Assembly (NCBI GenBank): GCA_905194315.1
Contig: CAJJRX010000022.1
Coordinates: 1-39,076 of the forward strand
Direction: 5' to 3'
DNA from: an uncultured Sutterella sp.
GTDB taxonomy: Bacteria; Pseudomonadota; Gammaproteobacteria; Burkholderiales; Burkholderiaceae_F
Length of the DNA stretch: 39,076 bases
Shown here: positions 26,193 through 33,294 of the stretch, piece by piece
Position numbering within the stretch: the stretch's first letter is position 1
How the letters are laid out: the number at the start of each line of letters is the position of its first letter
Notes under the pieces: generated by a model
The model's database searches: none
What the model was told of the DNA's origin: nothing
What the model saw: the letters and a program-made list of their open reading frames with translations, nothing else
Translations under genes and position numbers: made by a program

Positions 26193-27821
26193 TCAGTGAG
26201 CAGGACGACGTCGCATTTTCTCAAAAGGAATCTCGTATTGTGACACGGCAAACTCCACGTTCTCAACCACGGGCGAATAAACCGCCTTGGTGCGCGAGTA
26301 GGAGAGCGGCAGATACACCGCCGACTCGTGGATGCGCCGGAGCAGCCGGTGAATCATTTCCAGCTGTTTGCCCTCATCGGCCTGCGTCATCAGAGCGGTG
26401 ATGCTGGCATCGATCTGCTCCTTGTCACTCAGACCGCGCTGCGCCTGATAGTCGCCGTGCGCAGGGAAGCGCCAGCTCGCAAAGTAGCTCTGCGGGTCGT
26501 AGGGCGCACCCCAGGAAAGCGAATATTGTAAGTCAAATTTCCCTGTTCTCTGACGGTCCAGGAAGGCCTGTTTCTCCTCGCCGATCACTTTGAGCGTAAT
26601 GCCCACGCGGGCAAGATCGCCCTGAATCGCCTGCGCAATATTCTTTTCCTGCCCGTTCTGGGAGTTGAAATAAAAGCTGAGCTCGAGCGGACGGCCGTCC
26701 TTTTCACGCACGCCGTTCTTTCCGGTCAGCCAGCCTGCCTCATCGAGCAGCCGGCGCGCTTTCTGAGGGTCAAAACCGCGCACGGTGAGCTCAATGTCGC
26801 AGCCCGGTACGTTTCGTGCCATCAGTGTGCCTGCCGGCGCCTCGGTGCCGTTGAGCACATTTTTCACAATCGCCTCGCGGTCAACCGCAAACTGGATGGC
26901 CTCGCGCACACGCACGTCAGAGGTTACCGGAGAGCCAGAGTTGATCAGGACGGCACGCGAACCGGTGGGTTCGGAGAGTTTAACCTTCAGGGTGCCGCTT
27001 TTCTGCAGACCTGTAAAGGCATCACTGGTGATCTGGTCACCGTCGGCACCGAAAATCAGATCGATCTCCCCTTTCTGAAGCGCGAGCAGACTCGTCTGCA
27101 GGTCCGGCATCACTCGCCACTCAACGGCGGCAAGCGAGGGCTTTTCTCCCCAGTAGTCGGGATTGCGCTCAAAGCGTGCGAACTGATTGCGCTCGTGCTG
27201 AACCAGTTTCCAGGGGCCGGTGCCGGCAAGACAGGTTACCCCGTCTTTGGTTTTACCTTCCTTCATGCATGCCGGTGAAATGAACCGCAGAGGGCGTGTG
27301 ACGCCCAGTTCGATAAGCGTGGGGAAGTAGGGATGTTTGAGTTTGAGCTCCCAGGTGCGGGCGTCAACCACACGGGTGGACTCGACCTCGTTGACGAGAT
27401 CAAGCCAGGCGTGACGGCTGCGGTTGTCAAGCACCGCCCGGACATTCATATCCACCGCCGTCGCATCAAAGGGAGTGCCGTCGGAAAAACGCACCCCTTC
27501 GCGCAGATGGAAGGTATAGGTGCGCCCGTCAGCCGAAATGTCCCAGCTGCTGGCAAGCCACGGCTTCACACCGTCAGGCGTGTTGCGCGTGAGTGACTCG
27601 AACACCATGGCCTGAGCCGCCATCTCTCCGAGATAAAGATGCGGGTTGATGTTGCGGATGTCCTTTGTTGAGGCATAGCGCAGAACAGCCCCTTCATGTC
27701 CGGCGCCACTCTGTGCGGCGGCCGGTGCCTGCGGCGTCTCTTTGGAGCAGCCTGCGGCAAGGAGAAGAAAACCGGCGGAAATCATGGCGGCGCATAAGCG
27801 TCCCGGCGCTGTTTTAAACAT
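26193..27821 (-). CDS. nikA: Nickel-binding lipoprotein NikA
   Basis: 542 residues. The lipoprotein signal has lipobox LAAGC (Cys25). The mature part is an SBP_5 family binding protein that follows E. coli NikA over its whole length: NINPHLYLGEMAAQAMVFES, RAVLDNRSRHAWLDL, GTGPWKL, FERNPDYWGEKP, WGAPYDPQSYFASW, FPAHGDYQAQRGLSDK and SAVYLPLSYSR. The histidine equivalent to E. coli His416 (FPAHGDY) and the RHAW motif are kept, which supports nickel-chelate uptake over peptide uptake. It is the first gene of the operon. Nickel-using enzymes such as [NiFe]-hydrogenase or urease would have to lie elsewhere. Confidence 0.9.
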   Translation of the reverse strand: MFKTAPGRLCAAMISAGFLLLAAGCSKETPQAPAAAQSGAGHEGAVLRYASTKDIRNINPHLYLGEMAAQAMVFESLTRNTPDGVKPWLASSWDISADGRTYTFHLREGVRFSDGTPFDATAVDMNVRAVLDNRSRHAWLDLVNEVESTRVVDARTWELKLKHPYFPTLIELGVTRPLRFISPACMKEGKTKDGVTCLAGTGPWKLVQHERNQFARFERNPDYWGEKPSLAAVEWRVMPDLQTSLLALQKGEIDLIFGADGDQITSDAFTGLQKSGTLKVKLSEPTGSRAVLINSGSPVTSDVRVREAIQFAVDREAIVKNVLNGTEAPAGTLMARNVPGCDIELTVRGFDPQKARRLLDEAGWLTGKNGVREKDGRPLELSFYFNSQNGQEKNIAQAIQGDLARVGITLKVIGEEKQAFLDRQRTGKFDLQYSLSWGAPYDPQSYFASWRFPAHGDYQAQRGLSDKEQIDASITALMTQADEGKQLEMIHRLLRRIHESAVYLPLSYSRTKAVYSPVVENVEFAVSQYEIPFEKMRRRPAH

Positions 27822-27840
27822 AAGTCTCAGCCATCAGTAA

Positions 27841-27867
27841 GCCCGTGCTGTTTGCAGCACTCCGGGC
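27841..27867 (-). promoter_or_regulatory. Leader hairpin just upstream of nikA
   Basis: GTGCTG with CAGCAC around a 4-nt loop, closed by GCCC with GGGC, lies about 20 nt before the nikA ATG. The ribosome site between hairpin and ATG is weak. It might act on translation; it does not match any nickel or cobalt riboswitch I know. Confidence 0.35.
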
Positions 27868-27882
27868 AGGGAGTGAAAGGAG

Positions 27883-27955
27883 TCTGATCATAAAAATCAG
27901 AAATTTGTAGGAAAGGTAGCACACAATGTAGGAAATTTCAAATTTTTGTATGAAC
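27883..27955 (-). promoter_or_regulatory. nikA control region with phased repeats
   Basis: TGTAGGAAA occurs at 27906-27914 and 27927-27935 (period 21 bp), and a weaker copy, TGTATGAAC, starts at 27947 (20 bp on). A candidate -10, TATGAT on the minus strand, lies at 27887-27892 without a good -35, so the proximal repeat sits about where an activator would bind. An inverted repeat TCTGAT-N7-ATCAGA spans 27883-27901. NikR boxes (GTATGA-N16-TCATAC) are not complete. The rest of 27822-28152 shows no gene, only a GGCGCA/TGCGCC hairpin at 28055-28069. Confidence 0.4.
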
Positions 27956-28152
27956 TTTTCAGCAGCCTCTCCTCTGCCACCTTGTAACGGCAGTTGTGCC
28001 TTGTGTCCTGACGTTTCAGAAGGCGGGTTTTTCTGTGAATCGTCTCGACATGCCGGCGCAAAATGCGCCAAAATGGCAGAGTATGTGTGCGGTGCCCGGA
28101 CTGTGCCGCACAGAAGACCCGTTTCACAACACCACGCCAATGGAGCGTAACT

Positions 28153-29751
28153 GTGGAAAAGAAGAAAAGATTGATTTCAGGCGGCAGACTGATTGCCGGC
28201 CCGGCGATCGGGCTCACACTTGGTGTATTGGCGCTCACCGCAACAGCTGCACCGGTGAAGGCGCCTGCTGCCGCCCCGGCCGGCGGCAGTGTCAGTGCCG
28301 AACCTGATGTGCCGGAAGTGGTGGATCCTGACGAGGCGGCCCGTGCGCTTGCCGCCGGGATTGCCCCCACGGAAAGCCTGAGTGCACTGAAAAAGACTGC
28401 CGGCGCGAAAAAGGCCGCCTCTCCGGAGCAGGCTGCCTCTGAGCAGCCCCGTGACCCGAACGCCCCGGTGGTGCTCGGTGCACCCGCTGGCGGCGCTGAG
28501 GCTGCTGCTGACGCCGATGAGGATCCGATTGCAAAAATCGCAGAAAAACTCTCCCAGGAGAGCTCAGAGACGCACAGCGGCAGTGCCCCCGGCTCTGAAA
28601 AGCCAGCTGCTGAGGTGAAAGACAAAGACAGTGCGGGCGGCAGTGCAACGCCTGCAGGCGAGACCGGAACGGCCTCTGAGGCAAAAGGGGCTGAGAGCAC
28701 ACCGCCCGCCGCTCAGAGCGAGTACGGCGAGGAGAATCCGGAGCCCCGTGCTGTGGCCGCTGCCACCTGGTCAGAAGAGGTCAAGGCCAAAACAAAGGTT
28801 AAAGAACTGCCGCCGCTCGGGGACATTCCCGCTTTTCTCGGTGTGAAGCCCTATGTGACGAAAAAAGCCGATGTTGAGGCGCTCTTTAAAGGCAAAGTGC
28901 GCTATGCCGATGACGGTCCGCTCGGACCGCGTCATGTGGTCACAGGGGACGACTTCATGATGGGGGCGCAGAGTCTGCTGATCGGTTATACGGCCGACGG
29001 GGTTGTTTCGGACATGTATCTGCAGATTCCCGCTGTCGAGGTGGACAGAGCGCGCAGCGCTCTCAAGGGGCTCACGGCCAAAATGTCGCCCGAAGGTCTC
29101 TGGATCAGACGCTCCGGGGAGCATATCTGGCGCACCCGGACCACTGAGATGGAACTCTCGCCGGACGCTGACGGCGGCATGACCGTGCTCTACGGCGCGG
29201 TGGCCCGCCAGCAGTGGGAGACACGTCACTGGCTCGATGCCGACCCGAATAACCGTTATCCGCGCTTTGCCGGACTGCTCATCGGCCGCAGCACGCTCGA
29301 TGAGGTTGTCGGCCTGCTCGGCACGCGCGAGGGCTGTTCAATCGGAACACCGGCGGTGTTTCCGAACGGCAGCTTTGCCGTGACGCTCACAGGCAACTGC
29401 TTCAGTCTGCCCAAAGAGGAGCGCAGTGATCTGTGGTTTGACGCTGATACACACCGTCTTGTGCGTCTGGTGATTAACACCGGCGCTGCACCGGAGGATA
29501 TGGAGGCGGTTGAGCAGGCGCTCGCACGCCGCTACAGCGCCACGGATGAGCCCGGTGTGTACCAGGTCGGCACGTCGCCCGCGCGTAACGTCTGGCTGCC
29601 CCGCCTGAAGGTCACGCCTGCCGAGGGACGCCTTGAGGTGGATGTGCCGGTGGACGGACTCACGAGTACGGACACGAACTGGATCGCCATCCAGAAGGCT
29701 GATCAAGCGCGGCGAAAAGAGGCCGCAAGGATCGACAGGCTGTTTGACTGA
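28153..29751 (+). CDS. Exported low-complexity protein of unknown function
   Basis: 532 residues from a GTG at 28153 with TGGAG seven bases upstream; an upstream TTG start in frame is unlikely because the sequence from 28153 begins a normal signal peptide (VEKKKRLISGGRLIAGPAIG, then LTLGVLALTATAAP). Residues about 35-215 are a long Ala/Glu/Pro/Ser/Gly-rich linker of low complexity. About 220-530 is a folded part I do not recognise, with motifs such as IPAFLGVKPYVTKKADVEAL, PRFAGLLIGRSTLDEVVGLL and GTREGCSIGTPA. Two weakly similar halves (GVKPYVTKKADVEALF and GLLIGRSTLDEVVGLL) suggest an internal duplication. It is probably periplasmic or surface-tethered. It is transcribed away from nikA and is monocistronic. 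Confidence 0.7.
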   Translation: MEKKKRLISGGRLIAGPAIGLTLGVLALTATAAPVKAPAAAPAGGSVSAEPDVPEVVDPDEAARALAAGIAPTESLSALKKTAGAKKAASPEQAASEQPRDPNAPVVLGAPAGGAEAAADADEDPIAKIAEKLSQESSETHSGSAPGSEKPAAEVKDKDSAGGSATPAGETGTASEAKGAESTPPAAQSEYGEENPEPRAVAAATWSEEVKAKTKVKELPPLGDIPAFLGVKPYVTKKADVEALFKGKVRYADDGPLGPRHVVTGDDFMMGAQSLLIGYTADGVVSDMYLQIPAVEVDRARSALKGLTAKMSPEGLWIRRSGEHIWRTRTTEMELSPDADGGMTVLYGAVARQQWETRHWLDADPNNRYPRFAGLLIGRSTLDEVVGLLGTREGCSIGTPAVFPNGSFAVTLTGNCFSLPKEERSDLWFDADTHRLVRLVINTGAAPEDMEAVEQALARRYSATDEPGVYQVGTSPARNVWLPRLKVTPAEGRLEVDVPVDGLTSTDTNWIAIQKADQARRKEAARIDRLFD

Positions 29752-29753
29752 CG

Positions 29754-29786
29754 AAAAAAAACGCCACGGGAGACCGTGGCGTTTTG
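29754..29786. terminator. Bidirectional intrinsic terminator
   Basis: ACGCCACGG (29761-29769) pairs with CCGTGGCGT (29774-29782) around a GAGA loop. Eight A lie to the left and TTTTG to the right, so it serves both the gene ending at 29751 (+) and the lipoprotein gene ending at 29801 (-). Confidence 0.85.
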
Positions 29787-29800
29787 CTTCAGTCTGAGCC

Positions 29801-30232
29801 TTACGGCACAAGCAGAATATTCTTTGTGGTCTGCTTGCGGGTGGCCTCAGCCTCGGCACGCATCTGCTCGAGTTCAAGGCGGACTTTTTCGCGGGCGGTA
29901 CTGGTGCGTTCGACCTCTTCAGCCGAGAGGCGGTTGAGCTTGGCTTTGGCGAGCTTCGCCTCGAGCTCCTTGAGTTCGAAATTCAGTTCCATTTCGCGGT
30001 CACGCATTTCCTCAAGACGGTCTTCGCGCTTGAGCTGACGCTGGATTTTTGCTTCATCACGGGCATCCACAGCGGCATTGGCGGCACGCACGGCCTCAAG
30101 CTGCTGCATCTGGCCGGGTGTCTGCCCCATTTCCTGATAGGCCTGATGACGGCGGTCCACGTGATTGGAGGCGCAGCCGGCAAGCGCCGCGGCGAGGGCG
30201 CAGGCGGCCAGAATGCGGGTAAATTGTGTCAT
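29801..30232 (-). CDS. Small coiled-coil lipoprotein
   Basis: 143 residues. Signal peptide with lipobox LAGC (Cys20). The mature part is almost entirely charged helix (KREDRLEEMRDREMELNFEL, then ELEAKLAKAKLNRL), predicted as coiled coil. Asn follows soon after the lipid cysteine, with no Asp at +2, so outer-membrane sorting is plausible. The function is unknown. It starts 21 bp after the glycine-zipper lipoprotein gene and is probably cotranscribed with it. Confidence 0.75.
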   Translation of the reverse strand: MTQFTRILAACALAAALAGCASNHVDRRHQAYQEMGQTPGQMQQLEAVRAANAAVDARDEAKIQRQLKREDRLEEMRDREMELNFELKELEAKLAKAKLNRLSAEEVERTSTAREKVRLELEQMRAEAEATRKQTTKNILLVP

Positions 30233-30253
30233 GACAGAAACCTCACGAAAAAA

Positions 30254-30787
30254 TTACTTCGCCTTGCCGCAGCCGCCCGGGTTGTTGGGCTGAATACGGC
30301 TTTCACCCTGTGAGGGTGCGACGAGAATGGCCGAACCGAGACGGTATTCGCAGAGGTTGCCGACCTGAGCGGACTGATACAGACGGCCGTCTTTGCCGCG
30401 GTACGTGAGCTGAACACCGTCGACGAATTCCTGAGCGGTGCTGTCACCGACGGCACCGCCGGCGAGGTTACCCAGAGCGCCGCCGGCAAGACCGCCCATC
30501 ACACGCGAGCTCGTGCTGTGGTGACCATGGTTGCCGATGGCGGCACCGGCGATGGCGCCGAGAATCATACCAACGGTTTTAGCCTGGTCCCGGTCACGGG
30601 AAACATTAACAGCCACCTGGGCAGGTGCCATATACACGATTTCAATCGTTTCCACGGCCTGCACCCGGTTGACGGAATTGGCGGAATAAACGTCAGAGCG
30701 ATAGCGGCTGCCGTCTTCCATGGCACAGCCGGAAAGCGCAACAAGTGCGGAAAGCGTCAGCACACTGATCAGAGACTTAGATTTCAT
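30254..30787 (-). CDS. Glycine-zipper 2TM-type lipoprotein
   Basis: 177 residues from the ATG at 30787; the frame is open 33 codons further but without a signal peptide. Lipobox LSGC (Cys21). Two glycine-rich hairpin segments, MILGAIAGAAIGNHG and VMGGLAGGALGNLAGGAVGD, match the glycine-zipper 2TM family (SlyB/PcpY-like outer-membrane lipoproteins). A C-terminal beta part ends NNPGGCGKAK. These proteins are linked to envelope stability and stress, but the precise role here is inferred. First gene of a two-gene unit. Confidence 0.82.
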   Translation of the reverse strand: MKSKSLISVLTLSALVALSGCAMEDGSRYRSDVYSANSVNRVQAVETIEIVYMAPAQVAVNVSRDRDQAKTVGMILGAIAGAAIGNHGHHSTSSRVMGGLAGGALGNLAGGAVGDSTAQEFVDGVQLTYRGKDGRLYQSAQVGNLCEYRLGSAILVAPSQGESRIQPNNPGGCGKAK

Positions 30788-30962
30788 CGGTTCACTCAAC
30801 TTCTTGTAGCAGTAAAACAAGGGAAATGGCAGGGAGGCGGCTGCCTCGCGTGAGTCCTGGTGAAGGACCGGCTGCCGGTGCATCACACAATATCACTTTA
30901 TGAGATTGAGCAAGCTTTTGTTGCCAAAATGTTCGTAACAAAATTCGCAACCCCCAGAAGAA

Positions 30963-30996
30963 ACGCCCGCCGGCCGGAGCCTGCGGGCGTCTCAGA
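30963..30996 (-). terminator. Probable terminator after pyrE
   Basis: ACGCCCGC (30963-30970) pairs with GCGGGCGT (30983-30990). On the minus strand it is followed by TTTCTTCT. It lies 34 bp beyond the pyrE stop codon. The rest of 30788-31023 is AT-rich upstream sequence of the lipoprotein genes. Confidence 0.6.
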
Positions 30997-31023
30997 GGGG
31001 GAGGAAATTTCGGGGCTGAAGAC

Positions 31024-31698
31024 TCAGTTTTCAACCGTGAAGGCGGTGATGCCGTAGCGGGCCGCCCAGGTCCAGGGGCTCGAGAGCCAGTCGTTGAGTT
31101 TTTCACGGTCTTCCTGACTGAGGCGTTCAATTTCTACAGCCTTGTCGATCACACGCGTGAAGTTGATCATTTCGTGACAGGCCACACCGAGGCGGTCAAA
31201 CAGGCGGCGGGTTTCATCGATACCGAAACTCGTGATGGCCAGGCAGTCGGTGACGATGGCGCCTTCGGCCTTGAGACCTTCGACAGCCGAGAGCAGCGAG
31301 AGGCCGGTGGAGATGTGGTCCTCAATGAGCAGCACACGCTTGCCCGCGACGCTCATCCCTTCAACACGGCTCTTGTTGCCGTAGGTTTTGGCGGAGTTGC
31401 GCACGAAAACGTTCGGCTTGTTGAGACGGTAGGAGAGGGCGGCGGCATGCGAGACCCCGGCGCCTTCAACACCGGCGATGATGTCGAACTCAAGCCCGAG
31501 TTCAACCACCTTGGTGGCCATCGTTTCGAGCACATCACGCCAGGCTTCAGGGTGCGAGGTGATCGTGCGGTTGTCGACATAGATCGGGGTGATAAGGCCG
31601 GACTTCAGACGCATGGGGCGGTCGGTGAGAAAGGACACGGCGCCGATGTTGATCAGATGTTCAGCCAGGATGTTTTCAGCGAGTTTGGATTTGTACAT
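31024..31698 (-). CDS. pyrE: Orotate phosphoribosyltransferase-type enzyme
   Basis: 224 residues of type I phosphoribosyltransferase. The PRPP loop is VLLIEDHISTGLSLLSAVEG, and GLITPIYVDNRTITSHPEA and IAGVEGAGVSHAAALSYRL are PyrE-type. FVRNSAKTYGNKSRVEG is the flexible catalytic loop, with KTYG-K in place of the common K-x-HG. It should make OMP from orotate and PRPP. It lies 26 bp downstream of a cytosine-deaminase-like amidohydrolase and is probably cotranscribed with it, so a role in base salvage is possible. Substrate identity (orotate or another pyrimidine) is inferred. Confidence 0.85.
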   Translation of the reverse strand: MYKSKLAENILAEHLINIGAVSFLTDRPMRLKSGLITPIYVDNRTITSHPEAWRDVLETMATKVVELGLEFDIIAGVEGAGVSHAAALSYRLNKPNVFVRNSAKTYGNKSRVEGMSVAGKRVLLIEDHISTGLSLLSAVEGLKAEGAIVTDCLAITSFGIDETRRLFDRLGVACHEMINFTRVIDKAVEIERLSQEDREKLNDWLSSPWTWAARYGITAFTVEN

Positions 31699-31724
31699 TT
31701 GTCAGTCTCTTTCGTAGCTCAGAA

Positions 31725-32717
31725 TTAGTCGATACCGATAGCGCGGCGGCCGTTGACGGTGGCAATCTGCACGAGTTCGTCAAAGTAGTCAAAGCGGCAG
31801 CCGGTGGCGAGTGTGGTCAGTTCGTGCCACATATCGCCGGCGTTCCAGGGCACCATTGCGTCGCTCACGTTGTCGGTGCCAAGCGCGACCGTAATACCCG
31901 CGGGCACCATTTCGTCCACCGGGGTGAGCGAGTTGTGCATCGGGCCGATCATTTCCGAGCGCGGGGTATCGATCCAGGCGGTCGGGCAGGCGATCATCAT
32001 CACGTCGGCCTTTTTCATCAGTGCGTACAGGCGCTGACGGTAGGCACGCGAGTGTGCGGCAATGGAAATGCCGTGGATGGCGACGACGCGACCCTGCATA
32101 CCGTGTTCGATGGTCTTTTCACAGAGCTGTTCGGTTTCGTATTCAAGACTTTCGTTGAACTGGTCAACGTGCACGTGCACCATTTTGCCCATTTCCTTGG
32201 CCGTGCCGAGGATGATGTCAAAGGCCTCATCGCCCTTGCCGTAGTCGCGTTCGTCGCGCTTGGGCAGAGCACCAATGATGTCAACCATCTGCGCGCCGAT
32301 GTCAAACCAGTGACGGGCCTCGGGGTTGATCACGCCTTTGAGTGTCTGGTTGGCAAACTTGACCGTGAGCTGATCCTTGTAGTGTTCGCGGGCGCGGATA
32401 CCGGCCTTGATGGCGCGGTCTTCGGACTGCGGGTCAATGTCCACGAAAGTGGCAAGCGCCGTGACGCCCTGAGCAATCTGGTTTTCAAAGAAAATCGAGA
32501 AGCGGCGGTAGAAATCCTCTTCGGTGGAGTTGCGCTTGAGACTGTCAAGGGCATCCCACTTCTGCTGAAGGGTGCAGGTGCGACGCATTTCGAGCACGTC
32601 ATTGGAGAGGGTGTAGGCGCGGTCGGCGTGCGCATGGGTATTGACCCAGCCGCCGGCGGCTTTAATGGCGGGTTCAATGATATCGCGGATGGTAAGAGGA
32701 TGTTCCGGTGCGGACAT
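31725..32717 (-). CDS. Cytosine-deaminase-like amidohydrolase
   Basis: 330 residues, with AAGGAG before the ATG. Metal-site motifs of the amidohydrolase superfamily are visible in order: VNTHAHADRAY (H-x-H), MVHVHVDQFNE, VAIHGISIAAHS and the late aspartate in LGTDNVSDAMVPWN. That order and the VSD motif fit the CodA/TrzA-type deaminase branch. The protein is about 100 residues shorter than E. coli CodA and lacks the N-terminal beta-sandwich strands. It is the first gene of the operon with pyrE, suggesting pyrimidine salvage, but the substrate cannot be read. Confidence 0.8.
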   Translation of the reverse strand: MSAPEHPLTIRDIIEPAIKAAGGWVNTHAHADRAYTLSNDVLEMRRTCTLQQKWDALDSLKRNSTEEDFYRRFSIFFENQIAQGVTALATFVDIDPQSEDRAIKAGIRAREHYKDQLTVKFANQTLKGVINPEARHWFDIGAQMVDIIGALPKRDERDYGKGDEAFDIILGTAKEMGKMVHVHVDQFNESLEYETEQLCEKTIEHGMQGRVVAIHGISIAAHSRAYRQRLYALMKKADVMMIACPTAWIDTPRSEMIGPMHNSLTPVDEMVPAGITVALGTDNVSDAMVPWNAGDMWHELTTLATGCRFDYFDELVQIATVNGRRAIGID

Positions 32718-32856
32718 GTGAGCAACTCCTTCACATAAACTAACAAAACTAGAAAAAACACTTCGCTCTTTGACTGGTGTAAAAAGTCTTGAGCTTGAAC
32801 CGGCAAAGGAAACAATTCACCTAATGTGCCCGTTGCGGTCCAGTTGAATCTAATTT

Positions 32857-33021
32857 TTGCTACAGAGGGTGCCGTGACCAGCGAGAGTGCATCGTCGTGT
32901 GACGGATTCTCTATCGCATCGGGCGCTCCCTGTAACAACCTCCCAAAGGCTGCAGTCGTCAGGAATTGGCTGGCGGAGTGACAGCGGGCAGAAGCCTGCC
33001 TGCCATCCGCTAGGCTAAATT
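32857..33021 (-). promoter_or_regulatory. Structured leader of the amidohydrolase-pyrE operon
   Basis: The predicted 304-nt leader (start near 33021) folds strongly on the minus strand. A 5' hairpin spans 33010-32973 (GCGGA with TCCGC outside, TGGCAG with CTGTCA inside). Then a 17-position helix pairs 32938-32922 with 32873-32857: 13 Watson-Crick pairs, two G-U pairs and two mismatches. Inside it are GCGA with TCGC, GAG with CTC and CGTC with GACG. The two G-U pairs would be A-C mismatches on the opposite strand, so the fold belongs to the minus-strand transcript. I cannot match it to a named riboswitch. Confidence 0.5.
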
Positions 33022-33027
33022 GACAAA

Positions 33028-33056
33028 ATTCTATGGATGTTGTCGACAATTAGCAA
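33028..33056 (-). promoter_or_regulatory. Promoter of the amidohydrolase-pyrE operon with palindrome
   Basis: On the minus strand TTGCTA (-35, 33056-33051) and TAGAAT (-10, 33033-33028) are 17 bp apart. The spacer contains the perfect 10-bp palindrome TTGTCGACAA (33040-33049). It fits the half-site pattern of FadR-type GntR regulators and is well placed for repression. No such regulator is encoded in the window. Confidence 0.55.
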
Positions 33057-33137
33057 GTGCAGAAATAAATTATTACATTCACCGGCGACTGACTGCTGTC
33101 AAGAAAGACTTTTTTGCGCTCTCAGCGGAACTGTTCG

Positions 33138-33166
33138 TTGACGCGGCCTGAAAATCGGCGAATAAT
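33138..33166 (+). promoter_or_regulatory. Promoter of the M20D amidohydrolase gene
   Basis: TTGACG (-35, 33138-33143) and AATAAT (-10, 33161-33166) are 17 bp apart, each one base from consensus. Transcription would begin near 33173, leaving a leader of about 120 nt. Confidence 0.65.
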
Positions 33167-33172
33167 TGAAAA

Positions 33173-33294
33173 ACACCTTTTACCGGGACGCAGCCGCCGC
33201 TCACGGCAGTGAGCGGCAGCGGGCGGTCCGGCAAAAGCCGCACTAAGCGCCCGGGCGCCGCCCGTGCCGCTTTTCAAACAAAAAGAAGGACATC
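33173..33294 (+). promoter_or_regulatory. Candidate attenuator leader of the M20D gene
   Basis: Two mutually exclusive folds are visible. Fold A is a perfect 9-bp hairpin, GCCGCTCAC (33196-33204) with GTGAGCGGC (33209-33217). Fold B pairs GCGGCA-G-CGGGCGG (33213-33226) with CCGCCCGTGCCGC (33258-33270), 13 bp with one bulged G, enclosing CGGC-AAAA-GCCG. It is followed by TTTTC. Fold B looks like a terminator, and its 5' arm is taken up by fold A. The shared segment is 33213-33217. The ribosome site AAGAAGGA lies downstream and outside both helices. Confidence 0.5.

Noticed and set aside
27948..27953. NikR operator upstream of nikA
   Set aside because: Only one half-site (GTATGA) is present; the partner TCATAC 16 bp away is missing.
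32330..33049. 239-residue protein overlapping the amidohydrolase gene
   Set aside because: Its second half is an out-of-frame shadow of the amidohydrolase and its first half coincides with a strongly structured leader; start would be a TTG inside the promoter.
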